Assembly (NCBI RefSeq): GCF_000006565.2
Contig: NC_031469.1
Coordinates: 62,001-126,000 of the forward strand
DNA from: Toxoplasma gondii ME49
Taxonomy: Eukaryota; Apicomplexa; Conoidasida; Eucoccidiorida; Sarcocystidae
DNA length: 64,000 nt
Direction: 5' to 3'
Shown here: one piece after another, positions 47,741 through 58,150 of the stretch
Layout: each line of letters starts with the position of its first letter
Numbering within the stretch: the stretch's first letter is position 1
Notes under the pieces: model-generated
Seen by the model: the letters and a program-made list of their open reading frames with translations, nothing else
Databases searched by the model: none
Told to the model about the DNA's origin: nothing
Translations under genes and position numbers: made by a program

Positions 47741-48026
47741 TCAACGACTGTTGCCTGAGGAACATGAGAAACATGCTCGCAGAAAAGCAGAACAGTCGCC
47801 GTCTGGTGGGGCTTCCTGTTCCTGTGGCTCTCTCGGGTCTTGACTCTCAAACTTCGCCTCGACGCAAGAGGCTCTGCAGAGGTCGTCGAACTTCAAAAAC
47901 AACACGGAACTCGCAAATCTACCTACAAGCGCTCTGAAACAGACCTCGAAAACGCAGGTCAAAAAAACAAGAACTCCATTTAATCCCCGAAAAAACACAC
48001 ACGCATCGACATGTACACAAATACAA

Positions 48027-48067
<41 letters not shown>

Positions 48068-48167
48068 CATGTATAAGCATGTGTACGCACAATCACATAT
48101 CTGATGTGTATAACCATTCGTGTACACCCAGGTATACATATATATATATATATATACGTGTACATAA

Positions 48168-48205
<38 letters not shown>

Positions 48206-51200
48206 GTACATGTTGGGACAGAAAGGAAGCGAGTTGTTCTATGACACACGAAGACGTTCTGACCTTCGTCAAGCGTCTCTGGGAAAAGGTGAAGTTGAAC
48301 TTCCTCAGAAGGGTCTCTCTACCTGCTTTCGAAGCCGTATCGAATGTACCGGCTGTTCATCTTTAGTTCGCGGAATATGGGCGCGAAGCCGACGACGATT
48401 CCCAGCAGAAAACCAACCAGGCATCCGACTGGAAAAGATAAACACAGAAGAAGGAATCACTTTTCTCCAGAATCGCAGTCCACCCTCACAGATGATTTTG
48501 GAAACGCGGAAGCCGGCCCCGCTGCTATCGCACGAAGGCTTTGCGGCGTCAGAAACAGGTCTTCAGAAAGGAAAATCTTCGGGAGTGCACTCCGCAGCAG
48601 CATGTCTGCGAAATTTCAGCGGCGACGAGACACAAACTCGCGCTCTTTCACCTCGACAAAAGCAGACGCGTCAAGTTTGGTTGGACATACAGTGCTCGCG
48701 ACACTGTCTGGACTTCACAGAGTGAACAGGACACAGAGCAGAAGAGAGAGGAAATCGAGTGTAGAGCTAGAGGAATCCTTCTTGAGTTCCCAGTTCGTTG
48801 TGTCTAAGCCACGAACAGAGGGATTTGCCAACATTCGCACGGCGAACAGAAAATCTCGGCCTCCTCCTCTGCCGGTCGGAGAAAGAACCGCGACAAAGAC
48901 CAGAGAAAAACGAAACCCAAAATCACAGGTTCACGAATCCTTTTGCACGCTTTGGGAGAGATCTCCTTCCTTTGTTTGTAGAGCACCTGTTGCCCGCGTT
49001 TTGCGTCCACCACACTGGACAAATGGTCTCTCTACAGAAAATGTCCACGACCGAGAACTAAATAAAAGAGGAACAGAGCGACGCGGCTCCCAGGTGTCCA
49101 CAGAGGAGAGACCGGCTTCTGCCCAGAGGACGTCCGAACAGAACTCCGGGACTGGTAAACAAGCTGGTCAAAAACGTCGACGAGAGGAGCGACAGAGGCG
49201 AGATGCGTCGCAGAAACGAAGAACTTCCATCTGACAGCTTCTGTCTACAGCAGCAAGCGTTGAGAGAGCACGAGAAGACTGCTTCTTGTAATAAGAGTCA
49301 AGACCTAGGATCCGTCCTTACGAGAAACAGACAGAGCGCCGGGATGGATCAGAGCCGCCGTCGAAGCTCCTGCGAGCAGTCCACCGACTGCGCCTACGCC
49401 TGCTCCTCGCTTCCCCAGCAGCACGACAGAAACTGAAAAAGCCATCAGGCCGCCGCCAAGGTATAGAGCGCCCGGCCAACAGCCGCGCACCAGTCCTCCA
49501 GTCAACCCACCGCCGAGCAGGCCTGAACAGAGCGTTTGCGCAGGAATGCGTGAGCCGTTTCGGCCGCTCTCGAGCTCTAGAGAGACTCGCTCTCGTCTCA
49601 GACGCCAGATATCCAACAGCCGATCGCCAGCCGCCCAAGCAAGCCAAAACAGCAACTGGAACACACACCTGGTTCACTCTGTCTCTTTCCAAACAAATAT
49701 ATACATATATATATATATATAAGGATATATGGAGACAGAAATGTAGGGACGCATATATATATATATATAAAGATAGACAAAGATATAGAGACATGAATAT
49801 ATATATATATAGAGAGAGAGAGACTATATATTTATATACATATATATATGGGTATACATGAACGAACATAGAAACGACGTATATAGATGCAGATAGATAC
49901 CAATACAGGTAGATATACGCAGATGGGGACGATGGGGAACCTGCGTTGTCGCTTGAGGGAAAATGGGAAAAAGTGGAGATGTTCAGAGGGATGATTGTTG
50001 GGGAAGCAGGGGAGAATGGATGCAACCTACCAACGCTGGCAGAGAGCAGAATGGCGAATCCGCCTCCTCGGAAGAACATGGAGGAGAAGAAGCCCTGTAA
50101 AGCCGCAGAAGGAGGCAGGCTCTCATGTGTCGTAGAGATGAGAAAGCCACGAGAAAACAGGAAAAGGAAAGACTCCCGGATGCCGCAGACGAAGAAGAAA
50201 ACTCGCTTTTATTAGAGTTCGCTTTTCTCTCGACGCCGCGTTGAGCACAGAAGAAGAAAAAAGTGAAGAAACAAGATGAATGAGTCCTCGTAAAACACCC
50301 CGAAAGCAGAGTGCCAGCAGCTCAGGTAGAGGAAGGCGAAACGCAGTGCATAATAGAGAGAACGCGATCCGCAGAGTCAGTGAGAATACCCTCACAGACA
50401 TCACACGAAAAGTGAGGAAGAAACATGCTCATCTGCAGATGTAGGTCCACTCGCCCAAGAGACGAGAGAACCTGTCCGAAAGGTTCTTCCGAAACTTGGA
50501 AGAGAGCGTTGACGCGGTTGACGACACCGTCCGACACCTGCATATCTTGGAGTACGCCCCTCTTCGACCAAGAGTTTCCACATTTTGAAGGACGTCTCAC
50601 CTTGGAGAAGACCTGAGACATGAGCACCGCGGCCAGGACGACGACGATTATGCACGTGACTAAACTCGCGACTCCTCCGAGGACTATGGGGACGCAGTCG
50701 CATCGGTCGATGCACGAAGAAGTATCCTGAAAAAGGAAAAAAAGACATTTGTTTTCCAGACCCAGATCGACTGTGCGTTTCAGGACCGCCACGTTCGGCG
50801 CTTTTCAGCAGCACCCTCAGGGCTTCTGTGACCGGCCCTGGCCTCTCTGTTGGGTCGCTTCCTGCCCTTCTTTTCTCCCGCACTGGGTTCCCAGTCTGAG
50901 AAGAGAGGGACCTCTGAATCGACGAAACGCTTCTTTGTGCGATGCGTCGAAGGACTCTTCGCCTCGACGTTCACTGACTCGTAGTCCCAAAGCTTGACGC
51001 ACTTCTCGAAAACATGAAATCGGACAACACACCGGCTGAAGAGGCCAGAGCACGCCAGCGAGAAAAAACGCGAGAAAAGAAACTGAAGACACTCGGCCAA
51101 AATTCACCAAGAGGAGCAACGCCAGGCACCCGAGGCCGACCCACAGCCCAGAGGACGAACTCACCTCTTCTGCATGCGCCAAGATGGCCACAGCTGGCGC

Positions 51201-52763
51201 AGGCACCGACTCCGACACGAGAGGAATCGCAGGCGCAACTCTGGACGACCAATACGCATCTCTCCCTTTCCCTTCTTCCTTTTCACTGTCGCCTTTGCTT
51301 TCCATCAGGTGAACAGGCTGCTGAGCGACTCTTGCGTCGACCTTTGTCCCCACTCCTCCCGAATCCTGCTTGCTCGACGTCTCCCCCGGAGACCCGGTAC
51401 CTGCACCCGAATCGCCGTCCGCAGCCGCTCCCGCTAGCGGGGCTCCTGAGACACCAGAAGAAAGTCGCGAAGAAAACGCCCCCGGAGCCTCGAAAACTCG
51501 TGGAGAACCAGACTGCGCACTTGCTGTCGAGACAGCTGGACCTGTCGCGGAAACAGCTGGAGCTGAGGCAACTGGAACTCCAGAAAAGGTTTGTGTCGAC
51601 ACAGCTGGATCTGTCGCGGAAACAGCTGGAGCTGAGGCCACTGGAACTCCAGAAATGGTTTGTGTCGACACAGCCGGATTTGTCGCGGAAACAGCTGGAG
51701 CTGAGGCCACTGGAACTCCAGAAATGGTTTGTGTCGACACAGCCGGATCTGTCGCGGAAACGGCTGGAGCTGAGGCCACTGGAACTCCAGAAATGGTTTG
51801 TGTCGAGACAGCTAGATCTGCCGCGGCGGAACCAAGCTTTTGGGCGGAGAGTGTCGCTACAGCGGGAGGAGGAGTAGCGGCTGTGAGGAAGTTTGTGTTT
51901 CCGGTTAGATCAGAGAGACGTTGGGCGACTTGCGAATCTCGGGAACTTGGTTGTTGCGCTGCAAAGGCCTTCTGTAAATCTGCTTGCAGGGGAAGGCGTG
52001 GAACTCCAGTTGGCAGTTGAAGAGCGGGGACGGCAACGGGCGCGAGCGGCGCAGAAAAGCGCTGGATAGGCGTCGCCGTGAAATTGGGGATCGGCTGCGG
52101 AGGCACAGAGTCTGCAGTCGCCGACGAGCGAGCGGGCGCCTCGGTCTGGGGTAGAGGTACACCCGAAGCAGGCAAGGTAGAAGGCGCGGGAGCTACCACA
52201 GTTTGGGGTGCAGCCACAGAAGGATCTGCAGAAGGCACAGAAGCAAGAAGTGAAGGCGATGTTGGTTTGCTGAGGCCAGGCATCGATTCGGTCACGCGGG
52301 AGAAGGGTGCAGGTGGAGGGTGGAGGACGAGGTCGGGAGAAAAGGACGGGGAAGGAATGTGCGCGGGAGATGAGAGGGTCGACGCGCGGGCAGGTTCTGA
52401 AGGAAGCTTCTGAACCTCAGGAACGCTTCGAACGAGGATGTCACGCGCGACTGTCGCCGGCATAGTGCTGGCGTCAACCGCGTAGAGACCAGCAGCGTAA
52501 ACGGGGTAAGAGCTGTCGGCGGCGCCTGCAGGTGAAGGGGGAAGTCTGGAAAGAGAAGCAGCACCGTGATCCAGAACAGAAACTCTGTTTTTCGAAGGAT
52601 CAACGACCGCGGGAGCGAGTCGCCGCAACGCTCCGTCCCCGTCGCGCTGCACTGCAGTCCGCCAGCGGACGGCGCAGCCCTCTCGGGGCGCGGCGAGGCT
52701 CGCAACCAGGAAGAAAAAAATGCATCGACAGACGCCGGAGGCCCGGTGGATGGAGCCCGCCAT
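47741..52763 (-). CDS. Unrecognised signal-peptide, repeat-bearing multi-pass membrane protein
   Basis: Six exons join in frame: 52763 to 51108 (or 51165), 50726-50601, 50094-50031, 49522-49322, 48428-48323 and 47873-47741, giving 761 (or 742) residues. I do not recognise a family. The ATG at 52763 is followed by a signal-peptide-like stretch (CRCIFFFLVASLAAPREGCA). Then come about 450 residues rich in Ser, Pro, Ala, Val and Thr, including four 23-residue repeats (core STQTISGVPVASAPAVSAT). The rest is hydrophobic: GLWVGLGCLALLLLVNF (only with the downstream donor), CVPIVLGGVASLVTCIIVVVL, GGGFAILLSA, then a Gly-zipper region (GLLGGGLTGGLV, GAGVGAVGGLLAGAS) and LGCLVGFLLGIVVGFAPIF. It ends in a polar tail. 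The Cys-rich DTSSCIDRCDC opens exon 2. The donor of exon 1 is ambiguous: GAG|GTGAGT at 51165 is the stronger site, TTG|GTGAAT at 51108 adds a membrane segment. A secreted or vacuolar membrane role is possible but unproven. Confidence 0.7.
48024..48205. repeat. (TA)n tracts in the last intron of the multi-pass membrane protein gene
   Basis: Nearly pure TA runs at about 48028-48065, 48137-48158 and 48172-48205 with TATG-rich sequence between. They lie between exon 5 (ends 48323) and exon 6 (starts 47873). Confidence 0.8.
49695..49860. repeat. (TA)n and (GA)n tracts in intron 3 of the multi-pass membrane protein gene
   Basis: TA runs at about 49703-49722, 49755-49770 and 49797-49812, a short (AG)n run near 49813-49825, and a further TATATA run near 49840-49850. 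Positioned between exon 3 (ends 50031) and exon 4 (starts 49522). Confidence 0.75.
51542..51817 (-). repeat. 69-bp coding tandem repeat (23 residues)
   Basis: Four units starting at 51542, 51611, 51680 and 51749, differing by a few bases. In the coding frame on the minus strand each encodes a version of SGVPVASAPAVSAT plus a D/N/G position and PAVSTQT. The near identity at DNA level suggests recent expansion or homogenisation. Confidence 0.92.
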
Positions 52764-54394
52764 CTTGCACAACCTCTGGGAAGATTTGAAGAAAAGCAGT
52801 CGAGACTTGGGCGAACTGCAGACGCAGAAAACGTCTGCAGAGCGTCTTCCGTGCAGCGGGTTCTACGCTCTACCGGTCTCAAAACGTCGTCACACGGGGG
52901 TTTTACCACCGTCGAAGCGGGGACTCCCAGACTCGGCGTGGTGTTCCAAAGTGTGAAATCCGAACCAGAATACACACACAAACAGACGAAACGGGGAATG
53001 CCTCAAAAACTCGAAAAGCTGCGATCGGACAGCTTGCCCAGCGACGCCGCAGCGACACCACACCCGTCCAGCTGGATACAGTGCGCCTCTCGGCTCTGTA
53101 CGCGACGCGCCAGTTAAAAGCTCTGGAGGGGAATTTACGGGTGAAAATCGAATTGGGAAGCGACGCGCGTGGAAAGAGGGAGGAAACGCGGGGGAAACTG
53201 GAAATGAAAACTGCCGAGTGCACGCCAGAACGATGGAGAAACCGACGGCAGAGACGGCGCAGCGTCGCTTTGCCCGGCGGTGGGTAGAATCGATACGACG
53301 TGGACTCGCGCTCGAAACCCCGATGTTTGCCGCCGACTGCCGTTCATCAGATGAGGACACAAAAGTGGAAAGCGTGGAAACAATGTGTAATTAAAGTCCG
53401 CCACAAAAAAGCATCTATGCATCCCCCTAAATCGAGAAACGGCAGCGAAAGACAGCTAGCCCCCAACCTCGGGTGTACGTACGTACACCCGAGAGGATCC
53501 AGCACGCGCTGTCGGGAATCGAGACGATCGGCCGGAACGAGTTCCTGCGCAAAAGAGACGTGCATTTCACTGGATTTTCCCAGAGAAGTGTGCTGTCCCT
53601 AGAGTTGTATGGACAGGGAAAAAATGGAAAGACTTGTCTTCCTTCAGGAAATTCGCGCAGTCTGCAAAAGCGACGCACCACCGCTCCTTGTCTTTTGCTT
53701 TTTTGCCGACGGCACTGTACACTACACCCGCCAGAGACCGATCTGCGCATGCACAGAAGAGATGAAAGCGCGCGCTGGCAATCGACATGCACAGAAGCAG
53801 CAAGCAAAGCGAAAAGCAGGAGGATCTGCCTACGCATCCACGGAGGAAGAAAGTTTTTCTCGAGATTTCCTCGCTTTTATAGGCACCTGATCGATAGACG
53901 CTTCACTTGGGGGACTGTCGACTTGGGGTGATCTACGCTGGAGTTGACCTTTGCTCGCGTTCTTTTCTCGGCTGTTTCTTCTTGTCCCAGGGTGTAATGC
54001 AACCATTTGAAAGCGGCAATTTTGAACAAGCCTCTAGCCTGTTTTCGTCTTTTTCCCTCGTTTCTCTCCAGGATTATCTCCCTTCCTTTCACCCTCCATA
54101 ATCGGGGCTCGTCTGGTCCTCCTCCACGCACTGTCTCCTCACCTGTAGCCGTTTCTATTCGCGACTAGCTTTCTGTTTTCTTGACTTCCCTTGTCCGTTT
54201 TTTCTCCCCCCTCCCCTGAGGTCTCGCCCTCCGTTTTCCACTGGCAAATCTCTCCGTTCTCTCGTCGTTTCCCCCCCGTCCTGTCCTCCCTTTTCTCCGT
54301 TCCCCTCTACAAAGTGCGGCGGCCCAAAGACGACGACTTCGCATCTGGCTTTTCCTTGTTTCCAGCGAAGCGCTTCTCTTTCTTGACTGTCCAG
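52764..54394. other. Divergent intergenic region between the multi-pass membrane protein gene and the NUDT21 gene
   Basis: About 1.6 kb that should contain both promoters. The sequence contains a 26-base perfect palindrome (53468-53493). Frames at 52566-53117 (+) and 52903-53360 (-) are open but motif-free. The 200 bases before the NUDT21 start are strongly pyrimidine-rich, as often seen upstream of genes here. Confidence 0.5.
53468..53493. promoter_or_regulatory. 26-bp perfect palindrome
   Basis: Half-site CTCGGGTGTACGT is followed directly by its exact reverse complement, centred between 53480 and 53481. It lies in the divergent promoter region, about 700 bases from one start codon and 900 from the other. 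A dimeric DNA-binding protein site is one possibility; function is unknown. Confidence 0.55.
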
Positions 54395-56154
54395 ATGGAA
54401 GTCTTGGAAACAGATCCGGAGGCTTCTGCCCTCGAGGAGGCGCTCCCCTCGCCAGCGTCGCCGGCGCCGTCGGGGGGAAGCGCGCCTTCTCTCAGCGTCT
54501 CTGCCGTCCCCTTTCCTTCTCCTGGGCCTCCCGAATTCCCCGACGAAGATTCTGACGTCCTCGCAGACCTCGAAAACTTCGACGAACCTTCTCTGCGCTC
54601 GAAACGTCTCCCCGAGGTGCACGCGCAAGCCTCCGACGCAGCCGCGGGCGTCTCTGCCGCCCAGGGAGAGACCCCAGAGGTTGGAGATCCGGCGCGGCTC
54701 GGTTCCGGGACAGACGGCAGTCACCCGTCGCATGCGCAGACGAGTTTGCGGCGGGAGATGCGCGACGCAGACTGGGCTGTCTACTCTGCGGCCTCGTACG
54801 AGTCGCAGGTCGACCCTGCCCTGGAGGGGAAATGGGAGTTTCTGTCTCCGGGAGGCGGAGAGCAACAAGGAGGCCGAGCGGCTGCGCTGCTGCGGAAGCG
54901 CCTGGCGAGTTACCAGCGCCAAGGTCTCAGACGTACTGTGGCTCCCGTATTCTTCTGTCACCTTCGGGAGTACGTCCACCTGCTGCTGCTGTTCCACCGA
55001 GAGACGCGCAGATACTCGCTCTTCACTTTCAAGGCGAAGAGCTGGGAGCGGCCTGAAGTCGTTCTGGAGAGAAAACTTGCGCGCTTGTTCACCAAGCACC
55101 GGTCGGAGGTCGACCGAAACGTCAACTACACCTGGGTGGCTGACCAGAAAAGCGAAGGCGTTGCTGCGGAGGTCGGAGAGTTTCTCGGCGAGTGGTGGCG
55201 AGTCGAGTTCGACGAGGAGCCCCAGCCATTCCTCCCGCCTCACGTCACCCGACCCAAGGAACGCATTCGTCTCTACCAGGCAAGCGGCCTCGCAAAACGT
55301 CCAGGTCTTCCGCTCGCGCGAGACTCAAACGCCTCAACATCTTTCCATTCGTCCTCCACGAAGACTGGAGCTGGCCGCGCCCATGATGGTAGAGGGAGAC
55401 GGACCTCTCACACACACAAATGCATCTATACATCTATCTATCTATCTATATATATATATATATATACATATTTATATAGATCTGCATATACATATATATA
55501 CATATGTATACATATATATATATATATACATATGTATACATATATAGAGAGAGATGTCTGTGTGTGTGTGTAATTCGGTAGTGACGGGGTGTGTCTTTCT
55601 GTTGAGTCTCCGGAATCGCTGTATGTCTGGTCGGGGGTCGTGTGAAGTCTTTTTTGCCTGTTGCATTTTTTCTGTCCTCCGGGTGGTTTCCGTTTCCAAC
55701 TTCTCAGAAATCGCGGTGGAACGAGAAGCCTCGCCTTCGTGGCTTTTACGAGACTCTCACCTCCCCAGGACTCCGTCTGTTTCTGCTTTCGCAGGTTCAG
55801 CTTCCACCCAAGTGCTCCTTCCGCCTGCCGCCTGCGTTCTCGCTCGCGGCCCTGCCTCTCTTCGACCTTCTGCGGCCGGAGATCCACGGCGTTGCGTTGT
55901 CGGGTCTCCCTCACGTCGTCTCACGCTTCCGCTTCCGCCTGCTGTCTCCGTCGCTGGATGGTTTCGTCTCTTCTGCGAACCTGCGCAGGCCGCGAGGAGG
56001 CCAACAGGAAGGAGACGCGGAGGAACTCTCCGGAGAGTATCTCGCGGAACTCGAGCGAATGAACACAAGTCAAGATGGAGAACTGTCACACATCCACGGC
56101 GCCACAGAGGAACTGCCTCCGGAACTGGCTGCACTCGCAGAAGAAGAAAACTAG
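54395..56154 (+). CDS. NUDT21: Cleavage factor Im 25 kDa subunit (NUDT21/CPSF5-like)
   Basis: Two exons, 54395-55279 and 55795-56154, give 414 residues. CFIm25 binds UGUA motifs upstream of polyadenylation sites and helps choose the cleavage site in the nucleus. The family signature spans the intron: GEWWRVEFDEEPQPFLPPHV and TRPKERIRLYQ in exon 1, then VQLPPKCSFRLP, LAALPLFDLL and LPHVVSRFRF in exon 2. These match the human GNWWRPNF, HITKPKE, VQLQ, APLFELY and LPQLLSRFNF segments. The Nudix box position (about residues 205-230) is degenerate, with no GxxxxxEx7REUxEExGU pattern; human CFIm25 is also catalytically inactive. The first 130 residues are Ser/Pro/Glu-rich and absent from the 227-residue human protein, and about 45 residues extend the C-terminus. 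The intron starts with GC, not GT. The frame is open upstream to 54191 only from a TTG, so the ATG at 54395 is the start. Confidence 0.92.
55280..55281 (+). other. GC splice donor of the NUDT21 intron
   Basis: Exon 1 ends CTCTACCAG and is followed by GCAAGC. Exon 2 starts after TTTCGCAG at 55795. This join gives LYQ|VQLPP in frame, as in the human protein; no nearby GT donor gives a phase-compatible join. The CAG before GC and AAG after it are the usual compensating context of GC-AG introns. Confidence 0.8.
55437..55560. repeat. (CTAT)n, (TA)n and (TG)n tracts in the NUDT21 intron
   Basis: A CTATCTAT run at 55434-55449, alternating TA with TACATATG words to about 55545, a GAGAGAGA stretch near 55547 and a (TG)n run at 55558-55570. 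Confidence 0.75.
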
Positions 56155-58150
56155 AAAGTCGTCGAGGGAGAGGAACAGAAAGGTCTGAAACAGCGGGAGA
56201 CGCAGAAGAAGAACGGGAGCAGAAGAAGACTGGGAAGCGCAGAGACCTGCAGGGAGGAGAAGAAAGATCTCTCTATCTCCCGAGACCGAAGAAAGGACGA
56301 CGCGGAGAAAAGAAAGCGCAGAACGGCGGCGGAAGAAAAAGAATGTGAACGTGAAAATTCCGTGGTTCTGCTGCCGCCCATTACTCGAAGACGATATGAT
56401 GAGAGTGAACTAGGAGAGGCGCGCAAAGAATCAGAAGGTTGAGAGGAAAGAAGAAAGTGACAGCGTGGAGAAGTCGGAGAAGAAAGAGATCAAGAGAGAG
56501 GAGGCGTGGAGAAAGATGCCATGTGGTGGAACAGAGATATCTGAGAAACAGAGGAACCTGGAGAAAGCAGACACGACTGCAAGAACCGCGAACCAGAACT
56601 GTATAACTCAAATCGAATAGAGACATTATAGTACCTAGGATACGGAATATGACTCCAGTTATGAGATACAGACAGCCCCCTGCAGCGGCAGGCTAATGAG
56701 CAGTGCGAAAACATAAAGAGAAAAGGGGAACGTTATTTCGTGGGGACGTCTACTTTCCCTCGTTGTGGTGCAAAGGGTAGTGTGAATCTTGGACAAAAAA
56801 CCTGAGCTTCACATGTTCGCCGCATGCATCTCATCCAGGGAGCCCAGGTGAACACTATTTGCATTCATGCACATTGTACATATACGTATACGTATGTATC
56901 TCAAGTATATGCACACATGTATGACTGTCTGTGTGTAGAGGCATACATATATGTATACGGGAGTTCAGGGTACATTGGCACGAATAGGAGGGAGACCTGT
57001 TTTTATCTGTAGATACAGATAGATACATCCTAATAACATTTATATATAGATACATACATACAGATATATACTGCATGTATGTATATGTTTATGTGTGTAC
57101 GAGGCGAAAAACGCATTCGTACAGTTTCCGACATCTTTCGTGATTGCCTTGCGAAAGCCTTTGTCACTTCTCATTCGTTTTTGCAGCCTAACTGCCTTCC
57201 CGTTTTAAGTTTTTTCTCTGGACTCTGAAGAAACTCCCTGGACCGGATACACTGTCTCTTTTCTCCGTCCATTTTTTTATCGCCTCGCTGCAGGCGGCAC
57301 TTCTGTTTTCCTTCTTTCTCGTCGTTTCTCTGAATCTATATATCCATGTATCCGCTCTCTGTCGCTTCCTCACATCTCCTCTACCTCGCGATTTCTTTTC
57401 GTCACACTTCCTCTACGTAGCTCTGCCTCTGCGTCGTCTCTTGAAGAAGCGGGCGTTGAAAGCAGCGGGTGGAGAGAGAAACCATACAGGTGTCAATTTT
57501 CTGGCCCGACCATAAGGGTGAAGACCTCTTCACAGATACTCTAGGCGTACGTCACGTGAATAGAGGTACGTAGCCTCACTAACGCCGGAGTTCGGTGTAA
57601 CGTCTGTGTCGAGACTTTTCTGCGGGTCCCTCGCGCCCAGCGCCCAAGCAGAGACGCGAGCAGAACGGAACGGCTTCGCAGCGACTTTGCAAAGAGAAAC
57701 GCACGCATCACTGCCCCCGAAGGCGCAAAGCAGACAGGGGAAAACGGAGAGACGAGAAAGGGAGAGAAAGCGAAGCAAACAGAGAGAAGAGACAGGGAGA
57801 GAAAACGGAGAGAAAAGCGAATTTGAGTATTGTTGGGGTGCAGGCCTGGGCACTGAAAAGTCGGAGTTTTTTTCATTGGTCTAATCTGAACGATACACGG
57901 TGTGCACCAAGCAAGTCCAGATTCGTGGGGGCGCCGTCAGTCTTCGCGTCCAAGGGCACAACCCCTTTGCAACGCCTTCGGAAACGCATGCAGACGTCTT
58001 TTACCTCAGGTTTTTCATTGAACGTGAAAAAAACGAAGCCAGGCTCTGGCGAGAGCGCCTGCTCTCGCCTGCTCCAGAGAGCACAGCGAAGACCAAGAGA
58101 AACTTTACAAACAACCTGCACCTGTGTGGCTTTTAAAGAGGAGAAAGTTA
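56155..58150. other. Intergenic region between convergent genes
   Basis: 3' flanks of NUDT21 (+) and of the long Glu/Lys-rich gene (-). Purine-rich at 56155-56520 and 57700-57830, AT-rich microsatellite-like at 56875-57090. Frames at 57541-57876 (-) and 57823-58521 (+) are open without motifs. No gene recognised. Confidence 0.5.

Noticed and set aside
48024..48205. TA tracts as transposon ends, hairpins or origins
   Set aside because: They are simple alternating repeats in introns and spacers, with no terminal inverted repeats, target duplications or coding capacity.
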